From positions 124,001 through 188,000 of the forward strand of contig NZ_BCVE01000007.1 of the NCBI RefSeq assembly GCF_001591585.1: DNA of 64,000 bases, given 5' to 3'. Origin of the DNA: Niallia circulans NBRC 13626 (GTDB taxonomy: Bacteria; Bacillota; Bacilli; Bacillales; Cytobacillaceae). The notes below the pieces were generated by a model that was not told the origin of the DNA, ran no database searches, and was given only the letters and a program-made list of their open reading frames with translations. A program made the position numbers and the translations under genes. Each line of letters starts with the position of its first letter. Position 1 is the stretch's first letter. Below, one piece after another: positions 27,468 through 37,173 of the stretch.

Positions 27468-29781
27468 ATTCCCCACTCTTTCGCTCGTTTTCTTTCTCCA
27501 CTGTAAAATATGCTTTATGTGCCTTATCCAATAATAACGTGGCTTTGTCGCGTGTAAATAAATGAAGGCGATGCATTGGTCTTGTCATTGCAACATATAA
27601 AAGCTTTAAATCTATTTCTTCTTGGGAAAAAGACTCATTTAACGTAAAAAGAAGAACTGCGTCAAATTCCAGTCCCTTGGAAAGGTAGCTTGGTACTATA
27701 ATTAAATATTTCTTTTCAAGCTCTTCATTTTCTTGAAGAAATTGGACATTAGGCACTTTTCTTTTTTGCATCTCTTTCAATATTGCTCTACATTCTTCCT
27801 CTGTTTTACCAATAATAGCAATGGAGTGATAACCGTCATTATGCAGTCGATCTGCTACTTGAATCATTCTGTCAATCAATTCTTGTTTTTGCTCATATAA
27901 ATGAACAGTCGGTTTTTCTCCATGGCGGACAACTGGTTTCACTTTGGGCAAATCTTCATTGACTAAATGCAAAATTTCATTTGCCAAAAACATAATTTCA
28001 ATCGTAGTCCGGTAGCTTTTTTGCAAGGTCATATAATTCGCGCGCGGAAAAATAGTTTGCTGTAATGTCTGCCAGTTCTGTAATCCCCGATAGGAGTGAA
28101 TCCCTTGTGCTAAATCTCCAACAAGGGTAAACATATCTGTTTCTAGTCCTGCTTTTAAGGCATATAGCTGAAATTCGCTATAATCCTGCACTTCATCAAT
28201 GACAATATTCTTCGCTCGATATTCTTTATCTATGCCAAATATTTTATACTGCAAATAAAATAATGCCCCTAAGTCCTCGATTTCCACTTTCTTTTGTTTT
28301 AATATCTTTCGCTGGAAGGCAATCAAATAATCTAATTGCTTTTCTGTTAGCGAATCTTCCGTATATTTTCTAAGGAGCTCCTTATCCGCAAATAATCTGG
28401 AATAATACTCATATAAATCGGTTGTCTCCATTGTCTTCATATATCTTCTAACAGCAGTTGAAGCTTCTTTTTTTACAGTTGCTATTCTTTCTGCCTTCGT
28501 GTCTAGAAAATAGACAACTTTCTCTTTCCGCTTTGAATCTTCTTTTATCTTTAAGGCACGATCTAATGCATCTTCATACTTATCTTCCAACTTACTTAAA
28601 ATTATTTTCTTTTTCCGTTTTAAATCAGCTTGTAAGATTCCCTTTATTTTCTCCTTCCGTTTGATTAAGGGAAGATAATCGTATTCCTTCTTAAATAAAC
28701 GCTCCAGTTTCTTTGCTCCATATAACGGGAATTTTTCTACCCGAAAATCTTCTTTTGGACTCATTTCATTACATATATCCACTAAATATTTATCCATTAC
28801 CTTTTTATATTCTAAAGATCCTTTATAACGGGAAAGCCACTTAACCAGTTCTTCTTGTTTGTTCTTATGATTTATAAATGTTAGTAATTTCTTATTTGAC
28901 TGAATTACTTTCATTTTCTTTCCAATGCATAGTAAAACATAATCTAGGAATGTCGTTTGACGAATCTTCTCTACTCCCAAATCAGGCAGCGCTTGTGCAA
29001 TATAACCGATGAACATATTATTTGGCGCAATAATCATTAATTGCTCAGGCTGAAAATATTTTGCATAGTTATAGATAAAATAGGATATTCGGTGTAAAGC
29101 AATAGTGGTCTTTCCACTTCCGGCCGCTCCTTGGACAATGATTGGCCGATTTAGATCTGCTCGAATTATTTCATTTTGTTCAGCTTGAATAGTTGAAATG
29201 ATCTCTGTTAGTCGCTGGTCTGCTTTTCCAGCAAGAGATTGCTGCAATAATTCATCTGTTGTAGTTAAATCAATATCCTGATAATGAAGGAGCTCTCCTT
29301 TTTCAATTTTAAATTGTCTTTTTAATGATAAATGCCCTTCAATCGTTTCTTCATTCACTTCGTATGAAACTTCGCCCAATCGTCCATCGTAATAGACATT
29401 TGCAATTGGTGAACGCCAGTCTACAATTATTGGTTTTTGTGTGTCCTTTTCAAAAAGCGAAGTTTTTCCTAAATAATAGACATTCTTTTGGGATTTCCCT
29501 TTCATTTGATAATCAATCCGCGCAAAATAGGGAGTATCTAAAATACGTTTTAAAATACTTAACTCGGTTGTTGCAAGCTGTAAAAACTTACTATTCGTTA
29601 AATAGTTGATATAACTCAAACTACTGTCAAGCGCCTCTTCATTGCTTATGGATTCTCGCACATTTTCCTGTAATGTCCCTTGATTGATCTGCGCCTCATG
29701 CAAAACAATATTCATATAATTTTTCGTATATTCAAGTCTTTCCCTTTCCTGTTCCCATTCGTCTAATGAAAAGTCTTCCAT
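27460..29781 (-). CDS. helD: HelD-like RNA polymerase recycling ATPase (superfamily 1 helicase fold)
   Basis: UvrD/Rep-type ATPase of 773 residues, matching the roughly 774 residues of B. subtilis HelD. HelD binds RNA polymerase and removes it from stalled complexes. An N-terminal coiled-coil arm (about residues 1-70) is followed by Walker A in VQGAAGSGKTTIALHR near residue 215, a long charged secondary-channel/clamp insertion, DEVQDYSEFQ (Walker B), and the C-terminal motifs SYLSKGLEFDAVLLF and LLYVAMTRPMHRLHLF. I chose the ATG with AAAGGGG upstream. It lies 65 nt after the EcsC-family gene. Confidence 0.93.
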   Translation of the reverse strand: MEDFSLDEWEQERERLEYTKNYMNIVLHEAQINQGTLQENVRESISNEEALDSSLSYINYLTNSKFLQLATTELSILKRILDTPYFARIDYQMKGKSQKNVYYLGKTSLFEKDTQKPIIVDWRSPIANVYYDGRLGEVSYEVNEETIEGHLSLKRQFKIEKGELLHYQDIDLTTTDELLQQSLAGKADQRLTEIISTIQAEQNEIIRADLNRPIIVQGAAGSGKTTIALHRISYFIYNYAKYFQPEQLMIIAPNNMFIGYIAQALPDLGVEKIRQTTFLDYVLLCIGKKMKVIQSNKKLLTFINHKNKQEELVKWLSRYKGSLEYKKVMDKYLVDICNEMSPKEDFRVEKFPLYGAKKLERLFKKEYDYLPLIKRKEKIKGILQADLKRKKKIILSKLEDKYEDALDRALKIKEDSKRKEKVVYFLDTKAERIATVKKEASTAVRRYMKTMETTDLYEYYSRLFADKELLRKYTEDSLTEKQLDYLIAFQRKILKQKKVEIEDLGALFYLQYKIFGIDKEYRAKNIVIDEVQDYSEFQLYALKAGLETDMFTLVGDLAQGIHSYRGLQNWQTLQQTIFPRANYMTLQKSYRTTIEIMFLANEILHLVNEDLPKVKPVVRHGEKPTVHLYEQKQELIDRMIQVADRLHNDGYHSIAIIGKTEEECRAILKEMQKRKVPNVQFLQENEELEKKYLIIVPSYLSKGLEFDAVLLFTLNESFSQEEIDLKLLYVAMTRPMHRLHLFTRDKATLLLDKAHKAYFTVEKENERKSGEYE

Positions 29782-29846
29782 AGTTTCCCCTTTCTCCATT
29801 TATAAGAAAATTTCCATCCGCACCTTTTTGGTCCCGGTTGCTACAC

Positions 29847-30683
29847 TTATCTTAAAGACGGATAAATTCCATCTCGTTTACTTAGTAAATAGCTTTTTTG
29901 ATAAAAATGATGTGCCAATTCCGTCATCTCTTTCGTAAAATGGTAATTCGCCGCTGCTCCTATTATGGTACCAGCCATACTCGATTTCCTTTTAAAAAAT
30001 AAGATAAATGAAAGCTTTATCAGCTCACTTAATAAAGAGTGCAGCATCTTTTCCTGAACTATTTCATCCTTTCCATCATAAAAGAAACCTTGCTGTTCTT
30101 TCTCCAATTCATCCATTAGCTCATTCCATGCTTCTTTTCGCTGCTCATGCGGTAAACACCCTGCACAGAAAACTTTCAATGCTGTCATGATTTCATTGGG
30201 ACTATCAGCTGGTCTCCCATATAGCGAAGCAAGAACCTGAACGGATCGAAGATTAATAATAAGCATCGAGAGAAAATCGCCCATGAAAAAACCAGTATGC
30301 TTCGAAGCCAAAGCCCCTTGGGCCGAGGCAAGCATCCTGTAATGAGCCATTTGTTTTTCTGCAATGGATTGTAATTGGTCTATACTCAATTTTGTCATAT
30401 CTCTTAAAGTGAAGATTGATTCATTATGTACTCTTGCCTGCTGCATAATTTTTTGAGCGGTGTTTCGTTGAAATGTGGAATTAATTAAGATGGCATGAAG
30501 ATGGAATAAGATATTATTAAGTGATCGTACAATTTTTTGTTTTTGCCATTCAGGTAAATAGGATAAGCCAGTATCTATGTAATCAGAATAAAGATGGAGA
30601 ATTTTGATTGATCGTTCACTTTTCCGTTCATTTTCCCATTGCTCTAATTTATCCAAATAATAAGCTTCAGCTTTTGTAAGCAT
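29847..30683 (-). CDS. EcsC family protein
   Basis: Protein of 278 residues in the EcsC family (C-terminal-like domain of B. subtilis EcsC), whose biochemical function is unknown. Conserved features are the helix LLINLRSVQVLASLYGRP, then EIMTALKVFCAG, and the glycine-rich AGTIIGAAANYHFTKEM near the C-terminus. It was previously associated with ABC exporter operons and membrane processes. Here it precedes helD on the same strand, which is not an obvious functional link. Confidence 0.85.
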   Translation of the reverse strand: MLTKAEAYYLDKLEQWENERKSERSIKILHLYSDYIDTGLSYLPEWQKQKIVRSLNNILFHLHAILINSTFQRNTAQKIMQQARVHNESIFTLRDMTKLSIDQLQSIAEKQMAHYRMLASAQGALASKHTGFFMGDFLSMLIINLRSVQVLASLYGRPADSPNEIMTALKVFCAGCLPHEQRKEAWNELMDELEKEQQGFFYDGKDEIVQEKMLHSLLSELIKLSFILFFKRKSSMAGTIIGAAANYHFTKEMTELAHHFYQKSYLLSKRDGIYPSLR

Positions 30684-30785
30684 TTAATCCCCCCTGAATA
30701 ATAAGAATCATTCCTTATTTTACTAAAAGAAGCCAATAAAAGACAATATATTTATCCATTCAAGTAGTATTCCTTTTTTAATAGG

Positions 30786-30832
30786 AAAAAGACAATCTTT
30801 CTCGTACATTATGCTACGAAAAAGATTGTCTT
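30786..30832 (-). terminator. Terminator of ackA
   Basis: Arms AAGACAATCTTTCTCGTA and TACGAAAAAGATTGTCTT (one mismatch), followed on the minus strand by TTTTTCC. Confidence 0.92.
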
Positions 30833-30866
30833 CTAATTTTTCATCCTAGACCTTTGTACGCTTAAC

Positions 30867-32057
30867 TTAAATACCAGCTAATCTACAAACGTCTCTTGCA
30901 ATCATTACTTCTTCATTTGTTGGGATTACCATTACTTTTACTGGAGAATGTGGATAGTTAATGAATGACTCTTCACCAGAGATTTTATTCAATGTTGGAT
31001 CCCAATAAACTCCCATAAATTCAAGCCCTTGAAGAACTCTAGCACGAACAATTTCACTGTTCTCACCAATACCAGCAGTAAAAATAATTGCGTCTACACC
31101 GTTCATTCCAGATGCATATGATCCAATGTATTTATGGATGTTATCTGCAAAAATTCTCAATGCAAGTTCCGCACGATCGTTGCCTTCTTTTGCTTGCTCT
31201 GTAATATCACGTAAATCACTGGAGAAACCAGAGATTCCTAAAAGACCACTCTTCTTATTTAATACTTGTAATACTTCATCAGCAGATTGATCTGTTTTTT
31301 CCATGATAAACGGAATTAACGCAGGGTCAATATTACCAGAACGAGTTCCCATTGTAACACCTGCAAGAGGAGTGAATCCCATTGAAGTATCAACAGACTT
31401 TCCACCTTCAATAGCTGCAATACTAGCACCATTTCCTAGGTGACATGAAATTAAGCGTAATTGGTCAATAGGACGGCCTAATAATTCAGCAGCACGTTGA
31501 GACACGTATTTATGGCTTGTACCATGGAAACCATATTTACGAATTCCATATTGCTCATAATATTCATATGGAAGGCTGTATAAATAAGATTTTTCCGGCA
31601 TTGTTTGATGGAATGCTGTATCAAATACTGCTACAGCCGGAACATTTGGCAATACATGTTGGAATGCACGAATACCAGTTAAGTTAGCTGGATTGTGTAA
31701 AGGTGCTAATTCAGATAAAGTATCAATTTTACCAATTACATCATCTGTAATTACTGCAGAATCAGCAAATTCTTCTCCGCCGTGAACAACACGATGGCCA
31801 ATTCCTTCGATTTCATCTAAAGATGCGATAATGCCTAATTCTGTTAATTTGCCTAAAAGAATCTTAACAGCGACATCATGATCAGGAATTTCTGTAACTT
31901 CCTTGATTTTTTCTCCGTTGACAGAGATATTAAATACAGCATCAGTTAATCCAATGCGCTCTATTAAACCTTTTGTAATTACTTCTTCACTTGGCATTTC
32001 GAACAATTGAAACTTTAGTGAAGAACTACCAGCATTAATCGCAATTATTTTTGCCAT
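30867..32057 (-). CDS. ackA: Acetate kinase
   Basis: Interconverts acetyl phosphate and ADP with acetate and ATP in overflow metabolism. It has 396 residues. The N-terminal phosphate motif is [15 protein letters not shown]; also present are [11 protein letters not shown], the catalytic region [23 protein letters not shown], and [14 protein letters not shown] chose the ATG beginning [10 protein letters not shown] with AAGGGGAG upstream. A TTG 25 codons earlier is in frame but makes an unlikely extension. It has its own promoter and terminator. Confidence 0.98.
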   Translation of the reverse strand: MAKIIAINAGSSSLKFQLFEMPSEEVITKGLIERIGLTDAVFNISVNGEKIKEVTEIPDHDVAVKILLGKLTELGIIASLDEIEGIGHRVVHGGEEFADSAVITDDVIGKIDTLSELAPLHNPANLTGIRAFQHVLPNVPAVAVFDTAFHQTMPEKSYLYSLPYEYYEQYGIRKYGFHGTSHKYVSQRAAELLGRPIDQLRLISCHLGNGASIAAIEGGKSVDTSMGFTPLAGVTMGTRSGNIDPALIPFIMEKTDQSADEVLQVLNKKSGLLGISGFSSDLRDITEQAKEGNDRAELALRIFADNIHKYIGSYASGMNGVDAIIFTAGIGENSEIVRARVLQGLEFMGVYWDPTLNKISGEESFINYPHSPVKVMVIPTNEEVMIARDVCRLAGI

Positions 32058-32161
32058 AAAATGATTTACTCCCCTTTTGTATAACAACTTTTTATTTACT
32101 TTGCCTGACATTGAACAGATCGAATCATACAACAGACAAGATTTACTTCTTTCAGTTTTTC

Positions 32162-32190
32162 ATTAAAACATTCTACTAGAAACATTTCAA
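32162..32190 (-). promoter_or_regulatory. Sigma-A-like promoter of ackA
   Basis: TTGAAA and TTTAAT separated by 17 bp on the minus strand, about 105 nt upstream of the ATG. No convincing cre site was found nearby, although ackA is a classical CcpA target. Confidence 0.5.
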
Positions 32191-32327
32191 GCACATTATG
32201 CCCAGTTATTCATTTTTTTTTAGATTTTCGTCGATTTTTCGAAAAAAAGACAAATTTGCGCCGATTATCTTCTATATAATAAAAGGAAACTGTCTTATAA
32301 CACTTAACGTAATTTAAATTATTATCC

Positions 32328-33311
32328 TTACTTATTTGCTTGTATCCATGTGTCTAATTCACTTAAAACTTGTTCCATTGCACGCATATTAGAGAAGCTT
32401 GGAACTTTTGCAAGTAAAACTTGCTTTGGTGCTACTATATTATTCCCCTTTTTCTGTAGAATCAATATACTTTTTGCGGACTGTTTATTTTTGAAAAGCG
32501 TTTCCGGCAATTGCATTATTGCTTGTATGTGTACTTCTTCTTTTATATAGTCATGAAGTTTAGCCGCTTGCTCTGACTCAAATAAGTTATTAGGAATAAC
32601 AAAGAAAGCATAGCCCCCAGGCTTAACATAATTTATACTTTGTTCGATGAACAAATGATGTGCATATGTATGCCCATCTTCCGCTTTCACTTTAAATTCA
32701 TTCGCACGAATATCGTTCGGATAATACCCTACTGGTAAATCACTTACGACAACGTCGACTGGATCAATAAACAAATGCTCTAAGCTATCTTGGTTAAAAA
32801 ATTCAATCGGTTGTTCCTGAAGATTCGCATTTACTAATGCTAACTGTAAAAGCAAGTCATCAATATCAACACCGTAGGCTGCAATATTCTTACCGACTTG
32901 ATGGTTCATCACAGTTGTTAATAGATTGCCTGTTCCAACTGCCAAATCTAATAACCGAAGCTCTTCACTCGTATAAAACTTTTGTACTAAATAACCAAAG
33001 AGGATTCCAATTGAATCTGGTGTCATTTGATGATTAGGCTGTGTATTTTCTTTCATTCCTTTTAAAATGACTAATTGAAATGCTTTACGAATTTCCTCTT
33101 TTGAATATTTAGCCAAGTGAATCGTTTCATATGATTTTTTTAATCTTTTTTTACTTAATTCACTTAACTCTTCCTGTAAAATCGCTTCTTGAAAAATATT
33201 CTCTCCTGTTAAAGCTAAAGATTCTAAATACGTATATTCTAGTTCTTCTTGTATAATCAATGCTGTTTCATTAAAAACTGTAAATAATTCTTCTACTGGA
33301 GAAATGTTCAT
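32328..33311 (-). CDS. ytxK: YtxK: class I SAM-dependent methyltransferase, adenine-specific type
   Basis: Protein of 327 residues resembling type I restriction-modification M subunits. It has a SAM-binding motif LLDLAVGTGNLLTTV near residue 120 and the catalytic motif DVVVSDLPVGYY (the DPPY/NPPY position, here SDLPVGYY) near residue 185. No specificity or restriction gene accompanies it, and the altered catalytic motif makes DNA methylation uncertain. It stands between tpx and ackA as in B. subtilis. The ATG has TTAGGTGAT upstream. Confidence 0.9.
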   Translation of the reverse strand: MNISPVEELFTVFNETALIIQEELEYTYLESLALTGENIFQEAILQEELSELSKKRLKKSYETIHLAKYSKEEIRKAFQLVILKGMKENTQPNHQMTPDSIGILFGYLVQKFYTSEELRLLDLAVGTGNLLTTVMNHQVGKNIAAYGVDIDDLLLQLALVNANLQEQPIEFFNQDSLEHLFIDPVDVVVSDLPVGYYPNDIRANEFKVKAEDGHTYAHHLFIEQSINYVKPGGYAFFVIPNNLFESEQAAKLHDYIKEEVHIQAIMQLPETLFKNKQSAKSILILQKKGNNIVAPKQVLLAKVPSFSNMRAMEQVLSELDTWIQANK

Positions 33312-33355
33312 GTTATCACCTAATTATTATAGATTTCTTATAAAATAAACCAAAT

Positions 33356-33390
33356 AAAAAGAGTCTGTCCCTTTTAAAAGGCCAAACTCT
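33356..33390 (-). terminator. Terminator of tpx
   Basis: Minus strand: AGAGTTTG, inner palindrome CCTTTTAAAAGG, then CAGACTCT and five T. Confidence 0.8.
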
Positions 33391-33452
33391 AGCTTATCAT
33401 ACGGTTAAGAAATTAACCAGATAATCGATTGTATTATCTGCCGTTCGGCAAA

Positions 33453-33953
33453 TTAATTAGCTTCTTTTACTGCTGCGATTGCTGCCTCATAATTTGGATG
33501 ATTGCTTCCTTCACTTACATATTCTACGTATGTTACCGTATCATTAGCATCTACTACGAAAACAGCACGTGCTAATAATCGCAATTCTTTCATCACAACA
33601 CCATATGCTTCCCCGAAAGACAAGTCTCTATGGTCTGATACGGTAATAACATTTTCCAACCCACTTGCTGCACACCATCTTCTTTGCGCAAAAGGTAAAT
33701 CGACACTTACTGTTATTACTTCCACATTTTCAAGCTTGGAAGCTTCTTCATTAAATTTTCTTGTTTGCGCATCGCACACACCTGTATCAACAGAAGGAAC
33801 TACACTAAAAAGACGAATCTTTCCTTTTGAGCTAGCTAAAGTCACTTCTGACATATCATTCGCTAATACAGTAAATTCGGGAGCTTTGTCTCCAACTTTA
33901 ATTTCGTTCCCAATCAGTGTGACTGGATTATGTTTAAATGTTACATTTGCCAT
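33453..33953 (-). CDS. tpx: Thiol peroxidase Tpx
   Basis: Atypical two-cysteine peroxiredoxin that reduces hydrogen peroxide and alkyl peroxides using thioredoxin. It has 166 residues. The peroxidatic Cys60 is in [12 protein letters not shown] and the resolving Cys94 is in [10 protein letters not shown] chose the second ATG, which has GGAGGAG 6 nt upstream; that ribosome site lies inside the longer frame beginning seven codons earlier. Probably monocistronic. Confidence 0.98.
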   Translation of the reverse strand: MANVTFKHNPVTLIGNEIKVGDKAPEFTVLANDMSEVTLASSKGKIRLFSVVPSVDTGVCDAQTRKFNEEASKLENVEVITVSVDLPFAQRRWCAASGLENVITVSDHRDLSFGEAYGVVMKELRLLARAVFVVDANDTVTYVEYVSEGSNHPNYEAAIAAVKEAN

Positions 33954-33989
33954 TTGTCTCTCCTCCATATTCATATGTAATTACTATCA

Positions 33990-34018
33990 ATCATATCGAT
34001 AGTTGCTACTATTTGCAA
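33990..34018 (-). promoter_or_regulatory. Sigma-A-like promoter of tpx
   Basis: TTGCAA and TATGAT separated by 17 bp on the minus strand, about 37 nt upstream of the start codon. Confidence 0.5.
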
Positions 34019-34056
34019 AAAATACGAACTGTTTAAGGATATTTACAGGCAAAGTG

Positions 34057-34088
34057 AAACGAGCTCACCGATTCTTGTGAACTCGTTT
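34057..34088 (-). terminator. Terminator of ytfI-gerW
   Basis: Arms AAACGAGCTCAC and GTGAACTCGTTT (one mismatch) with an 8-nt loop, about 30 nt past the gerW stop. Confidence 0.75.
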
Positions 34089-34120
34089 TGCTAACAATTA
34101 AATTCGCAGTTTGCTGAACA

Positions 34121-34573
34121 TTAAAATTCAATATCTTCTTTTTGTTGCTGTGATTGTCCTTCACTACTGTTGGAATTAGAAGATAAATCTTTCTTGGCAA
34201 ACATTTGCTGAATTTTATCAACAGCTTGTGGAGCAATATCCAAGATTTTTTCATAAAGATGGGTACTTTCATCTAAGTGGACCATTTTTACTCCTTGAGC
34301 ATTTACAATTAAAAATGCAATTGGTGTAATACTAACTCCACCACCGCTACCTCCACCAAAAGGATGCTTTGTTAAAGAATCATTTAATGAATGATTCTCT
34401 AACGTAAATTCGCTCCCTCCGGCCGCAAATCCAAATCCAACTTTAGAAACAGTTAAAATAACGCTGCCATCTGGTGTTTCGACAGGATCGCCAATAATCG
34501 TATTGACATCAATCATTTCTTTTAAATTTTCCATCGCAGTTGTCATTAAGCCTTGAATCGGATGATCTGACAT
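34121..34573 (-). CDS. gerW: Spore germination protein GerW (YtfJ)
   Basis: YtfJ-family protein of 150 residues; in B. subtilis it is a forespore product needed for normal germination. Seen are the N-terminal HPIQGLMTTAMENLKEMIDVNTIIGDPV, the Gly/Ser-rich PFGGGSGGGVSITPIAFLIV in the middle, and a Gln/Ser-rich tail. The chosen ATG has GGAGGAATAGG just upstream. It lies 19 nt after ytfI, so the pair is an operon. Confidence 0.95.
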   Translation of the reverse strand: MSDHPIQGLMTTAMENLKEMIDVNTIIGDPVETPDGSVILTVSKVGFGFAAGGSEFTLENHSLNDSLTKHPFGGGSGGGVSITPIAFLIVNAQGVKMVHLDESTHLYEKILDIAPQAVDKIQQMFAKKDLSSNSNSSEGQSQQQKEDIEF

Positions 34574-34592
34574 TTTCCTATTCCTCCATTGT

Positions 34593-35279
34593 CTATTGTT
34601 TACTTTGGATAGACGTTTCATTTGTTTTAAAATTAGGGAAACCATCTTTCCAATATTTCACCAGTTTAATTCCTGCCATCATAGCATGCCCTAACCGAAA
34701 TTGAATCATACAAGAAAATAATGTTTCAGAGGCAACTCCCTGAAATTGAGGATAGATATTTATTTTCGGCATATCACGCAGCTTCATATAATTACTCATC
34801 ATTCCGATGATACTGCCTTTTACTGCCCAAATTGCACCCGAAACCATCCCTGTATGCGCCGCATCTCCTAGGCCCACAATGGAGCTCCATTCTATATTCT
34901 TTATTGTTAGTTTTGCTAAAAACGCTCTTACTATGCGGTGAAAATGAACAACATGATTTAATAACTCTTGGGAATTTGATAAAAAATTTAATAAATCTGA
35001 GCCAGAAAATTGTTTCGTATCCTCCATTGTCTCTTTTTTGCCTGTTATTTCTGTTTCTTCTTCTATTACTAATGAAGGAGAGTCCTCATCTATTTTGATT
35101 AGTGGTATCGTCTTCTTATACCGAATAATTCCAAATAACGCACGAACTTCTATTTTTAAATCATCGTTATCTTTCTTATGGTAATAGCGGATATGTATCG
35201 TTAATTTAAAAAAACATAAAGATAGTAGAAGTAATAAAAAAGCACCAATAATAATAGCTAGAATGAAAAGAACTTTCAT
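34593..35279 (-). CDS. ytfI: YtfI: DUF2953 membrane-anchored protein
   Basis: Protein of 228 residues with one N-terminal transmembrane helix (about residues 1-24) and a soluble domain with a DUF2953 pattern (SLCFFKLTIHIRYYHKK near the start; GLGDAAHTGMVSGAIWAVKGS in the second half). Function is unknown. In B. subtilis ytfI precedes ytfJ and is expressed in the forespore. I chose the ATG giving MKVLFILAI, with AAGGGAAG upstream. Confidence 0.88.
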   Translation of the reverse strand: MKVLFILAIIIGAFLLLLLSLCFFKLTIHIRYYHKKDNDDLKIEVRALFGIIRYKKTIPLIKIDEDSPSLVIEEETEITGKKETMEDTKQFSGSDLLNFLSNSQELLNHVVHFHRIVRAFLAKLTIKNIEWSSIVGLGDAAHTGMVSGAIWAVKGSIIGMMSNYMKLRDMPKINIYPQFQGVASETLFSCMIQFRLGHAMMAGIKLVKYWKDGFPNFKTNETSIQSKQ

Positions 35280-35383
35280 TTTGGCAACACTTCCCTTCAG
35301 CTTATTATTATTGGATAAAGCAGCCAAAATTAAACATGCTAGGTCTGCAGTTAATTACCAGAAAGCGTGTTTCACAAAATCAA

Positions 35384-35439
35384 TAAAAAAACCCAAACGA
35401 TTATACGAAAATTACCATTTCCGTATAATTGTTCGGGTC
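35384..35439 (-). terminator. Terminator of sppA-yteJ; repeated hairpin family
   Basis: Minus strand: ACCCGAACAATTATACGGAAAT, short loop region, ATTTTCGTATAATCGTTTGGGT, then a run of seven T. Same family as the hairpins at 10211, 22222 and 58139. Confidence 0.9.
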
Positions 35440-35478
35440 TATATTCGTTAAAATACTGCAATCCTCGTCTCATTTTTG

Positions 35479-36042
35479 TTATCGGTCATGTACTACTGCC
35501 GTATCAGCAAATATATCATGAAGTCCTTGTTTCTTTGGTAAGAAGGCAACTAATGCATATAAAATGAAAAAGCTGCTAGAGATAAATCGACCTATCCACT
35601 CACGGAAAAGAATAGTATCCCATGTTAGTTTTTCTTTGTTTATCGGTACAACTTTTAATCCAAAAATCATTTTCCCTAATGTTTGTTTCAAAAACTTTGT
35701 CATTAACACAAAATATAAATAAAACGTAATAGCTGTACAAATGTTTACTGTTGAGAAAATCCCTGATTCGTATAACGGGATATCGGCTATTCGTAAAATC
35801 GGATAGATTAGAATTCGATTGACACTTGAAACAATAATTAAATCTGCTAGATATGCCCAAAAGCGCATCCAGAATCCTGCATACACATAAGGAGCTTCCC
35901 CCAATGGCAACTTCTTTTCTTTTGGTACATTTGGTGTCTGCTCATCCCTATCTACTGTTTCCTTATATGAAATAGTAGATTCTGACACTGTTTCTCCCTT
36001 TAAAGAAGTTTCAGTTTCCAACTTTTCATGTTCATTACTCAA
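35479..36042 (-). CDS. yteJ: RDD family membrane protein YteJ
   Basis: Protein of 187 residues. A charged cytoplasmic N-terminus of about 50 residues leads into the RDD domain: WMRFWAYLADLIIVSSV carries the Arg/Asp signature. Three hydrophobic segments follow, with TLGKMIFGLKVV between the second and third. Some RDD proteins act as ion exchangers; YteJ function is not established. It lies 12 nt after sppA and is cotranscribed with it, as in B. subtilis. Confidence 0.93.
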   Translation of the reverse strand: MSNEHEKLETETSLKGETVSESTISYKETVDRDEQTPNVPKEKKLPLGEAPYVYAGFWMRFWAYLADLIIVSSVNRILIYPILRIADIPLYESGIFSTVNICTAITFYLYFVLMTKFLKQTLGKMIFGLKVVPINKEKLTWDTILFREWIGRFISSSFFILYALVAFLPKKQGLHDIFADTAVVHDR

Positions 36043-36054
36043 TTAGTTCCCCTC

Positions 36055-37068
36055 CTATTCTGCATATAAATACATTAGTCGAGGTGAGTTAGCATTTGTG
36101 ACGATTTTTAATATATTTGCTAATTCTTTATCCTCACTTGTAATTAATTTTTTCGCAGTCACGCCAAACAAGGAACCAAAGCCAGTATTGTCCGTATACT
36201 TAACAACCGCAGCATCATTTAATTGATAGTCTGCTTTCATCTTTTCTACCACATCATCAAAATAACCAAAATCATCAATTAAATTTAATTCCTTCGCTTG
36301 TCTTCCATCATAGATACGACCATCTGCGATTTTCTTCACTTCTGCCTCTTTCATACCTCGTCCATCTGCGATGACTTTAACGAAACCAGCATATGAATTA
36401 TCAATTAATCGTTGTAAAATGTCTCTTTCTTCCTCTGTCATTTCTCTAGTAGAACTCATGATATCCTTGTATTTACCACTTTTAATTGTAACAAATTCAA
36501 CACCATACTTTTCAGCTAGACCTTCAAAATTATATCCACTCATAATAACACCAAGCGAACCAGTTAATGTTTCAGGACTTGCAAAAATTTTATCAGCAGG
36601 GGCTGAAATATAATAACCTCCAGAAGCTGCCATTGATCCCATTGAGACATAAACAGGTATTTTAGCTTCCTTTTGAATTTCCACTATTTTATCGTGAATC
36701 TGTGCACTTTCCACTACTCCTCCACCTGGAGAGTTCACTTTCAAAATAACCCCTTTTACACTTGGATCTTCTTTTATATAATCCAGCTTTTCCATAAAGG
36801 AAGTATGGTTATATCCAGCTGCTGAAAAAAGAGAATCAGCATCACCAGTATCCTGTATCGTTCCAGACACTTCTAAAACTGCAATTTTATTAGCGATATT
36901 TCCATCCTCTATGTATTCTTCTACATAAGGCGCTTTACCTTCACCTAGAAATTGTCCAAATAACTCTTCCACATCGGTTGTAAATGCTATTGATACCAAA
37001 CTAGTAATAATGGAGAAGGCAAAAATAACACCTGCTATGCCTAAAGCTGCCCAACGTTTTCCATTCAT
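36055..37068 (-). CDS. sppA: Signal peptide peptidase SppA
   Basis: Membrane-bound serine protease of 337 residues that degrades signal peptides left in the membrane; in B. subtilis it also affects resistance to antibacterial peptides. An N-terminal transmembrane helix lies at about residues 5-28. Catalytic Ser is in LTGSLGVIMSGYN and the Lys general base in VTIKSGKYKDIMS. The length fits the short Gram-positive, single-domain type. First gene of sppA-yteJ. Confidence 0.97.
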   Translation of the reverse strand: MNGKRWAALGIAGVIFAFSIITSLVSIAFTTDVEELFGQFLGEGKAPYVEEYIEDGNIANKIAVLEVSGTIQDTGDADSLFSAAGYNHTSFMEKLDYIKEDPSVKGVILKVNSPGGGVVESAQIHDKIVEIQKEAKIPVYVSMGSMAASGGYYISAPADKIFASPETLTGSLGVIMSGYNFEGLAEKYGVEFVTIKSGKYKDIMSSTREMTEEERDILQRLIDNSYAGFVKVIADGRGMKEAEVKKIADGRIYDGRQAKELNLIDDFGYFDDVVEKMKADYQLNDAAVVKYTDNTGFGSLFGVTAKKLITSEDKELANILKIVTNANSPRLMYLYAE

Positions 37069-37173
37069 TCACTCAAAACCCCCTAATATTCGTTCTCTTT
37101 CCTTTACGTTCTACCAAGAAAAATGTTTCAGAAAAATGCATAATTCCAACTATAGTATTTTATTATTTTTCTC

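Noticed and set aside
32160-32200. Possible cre site at the ackA promoter (TTGAAATGTTTC)
   Set aside because: It lacks the central CG of cre and coincides with the -35 box.
33502-34002. 166-codon plus-strand frame opposite tpx
   Set aside because: It is antisense to the well-supported tpx gene and its composition reflects the complementary codons.
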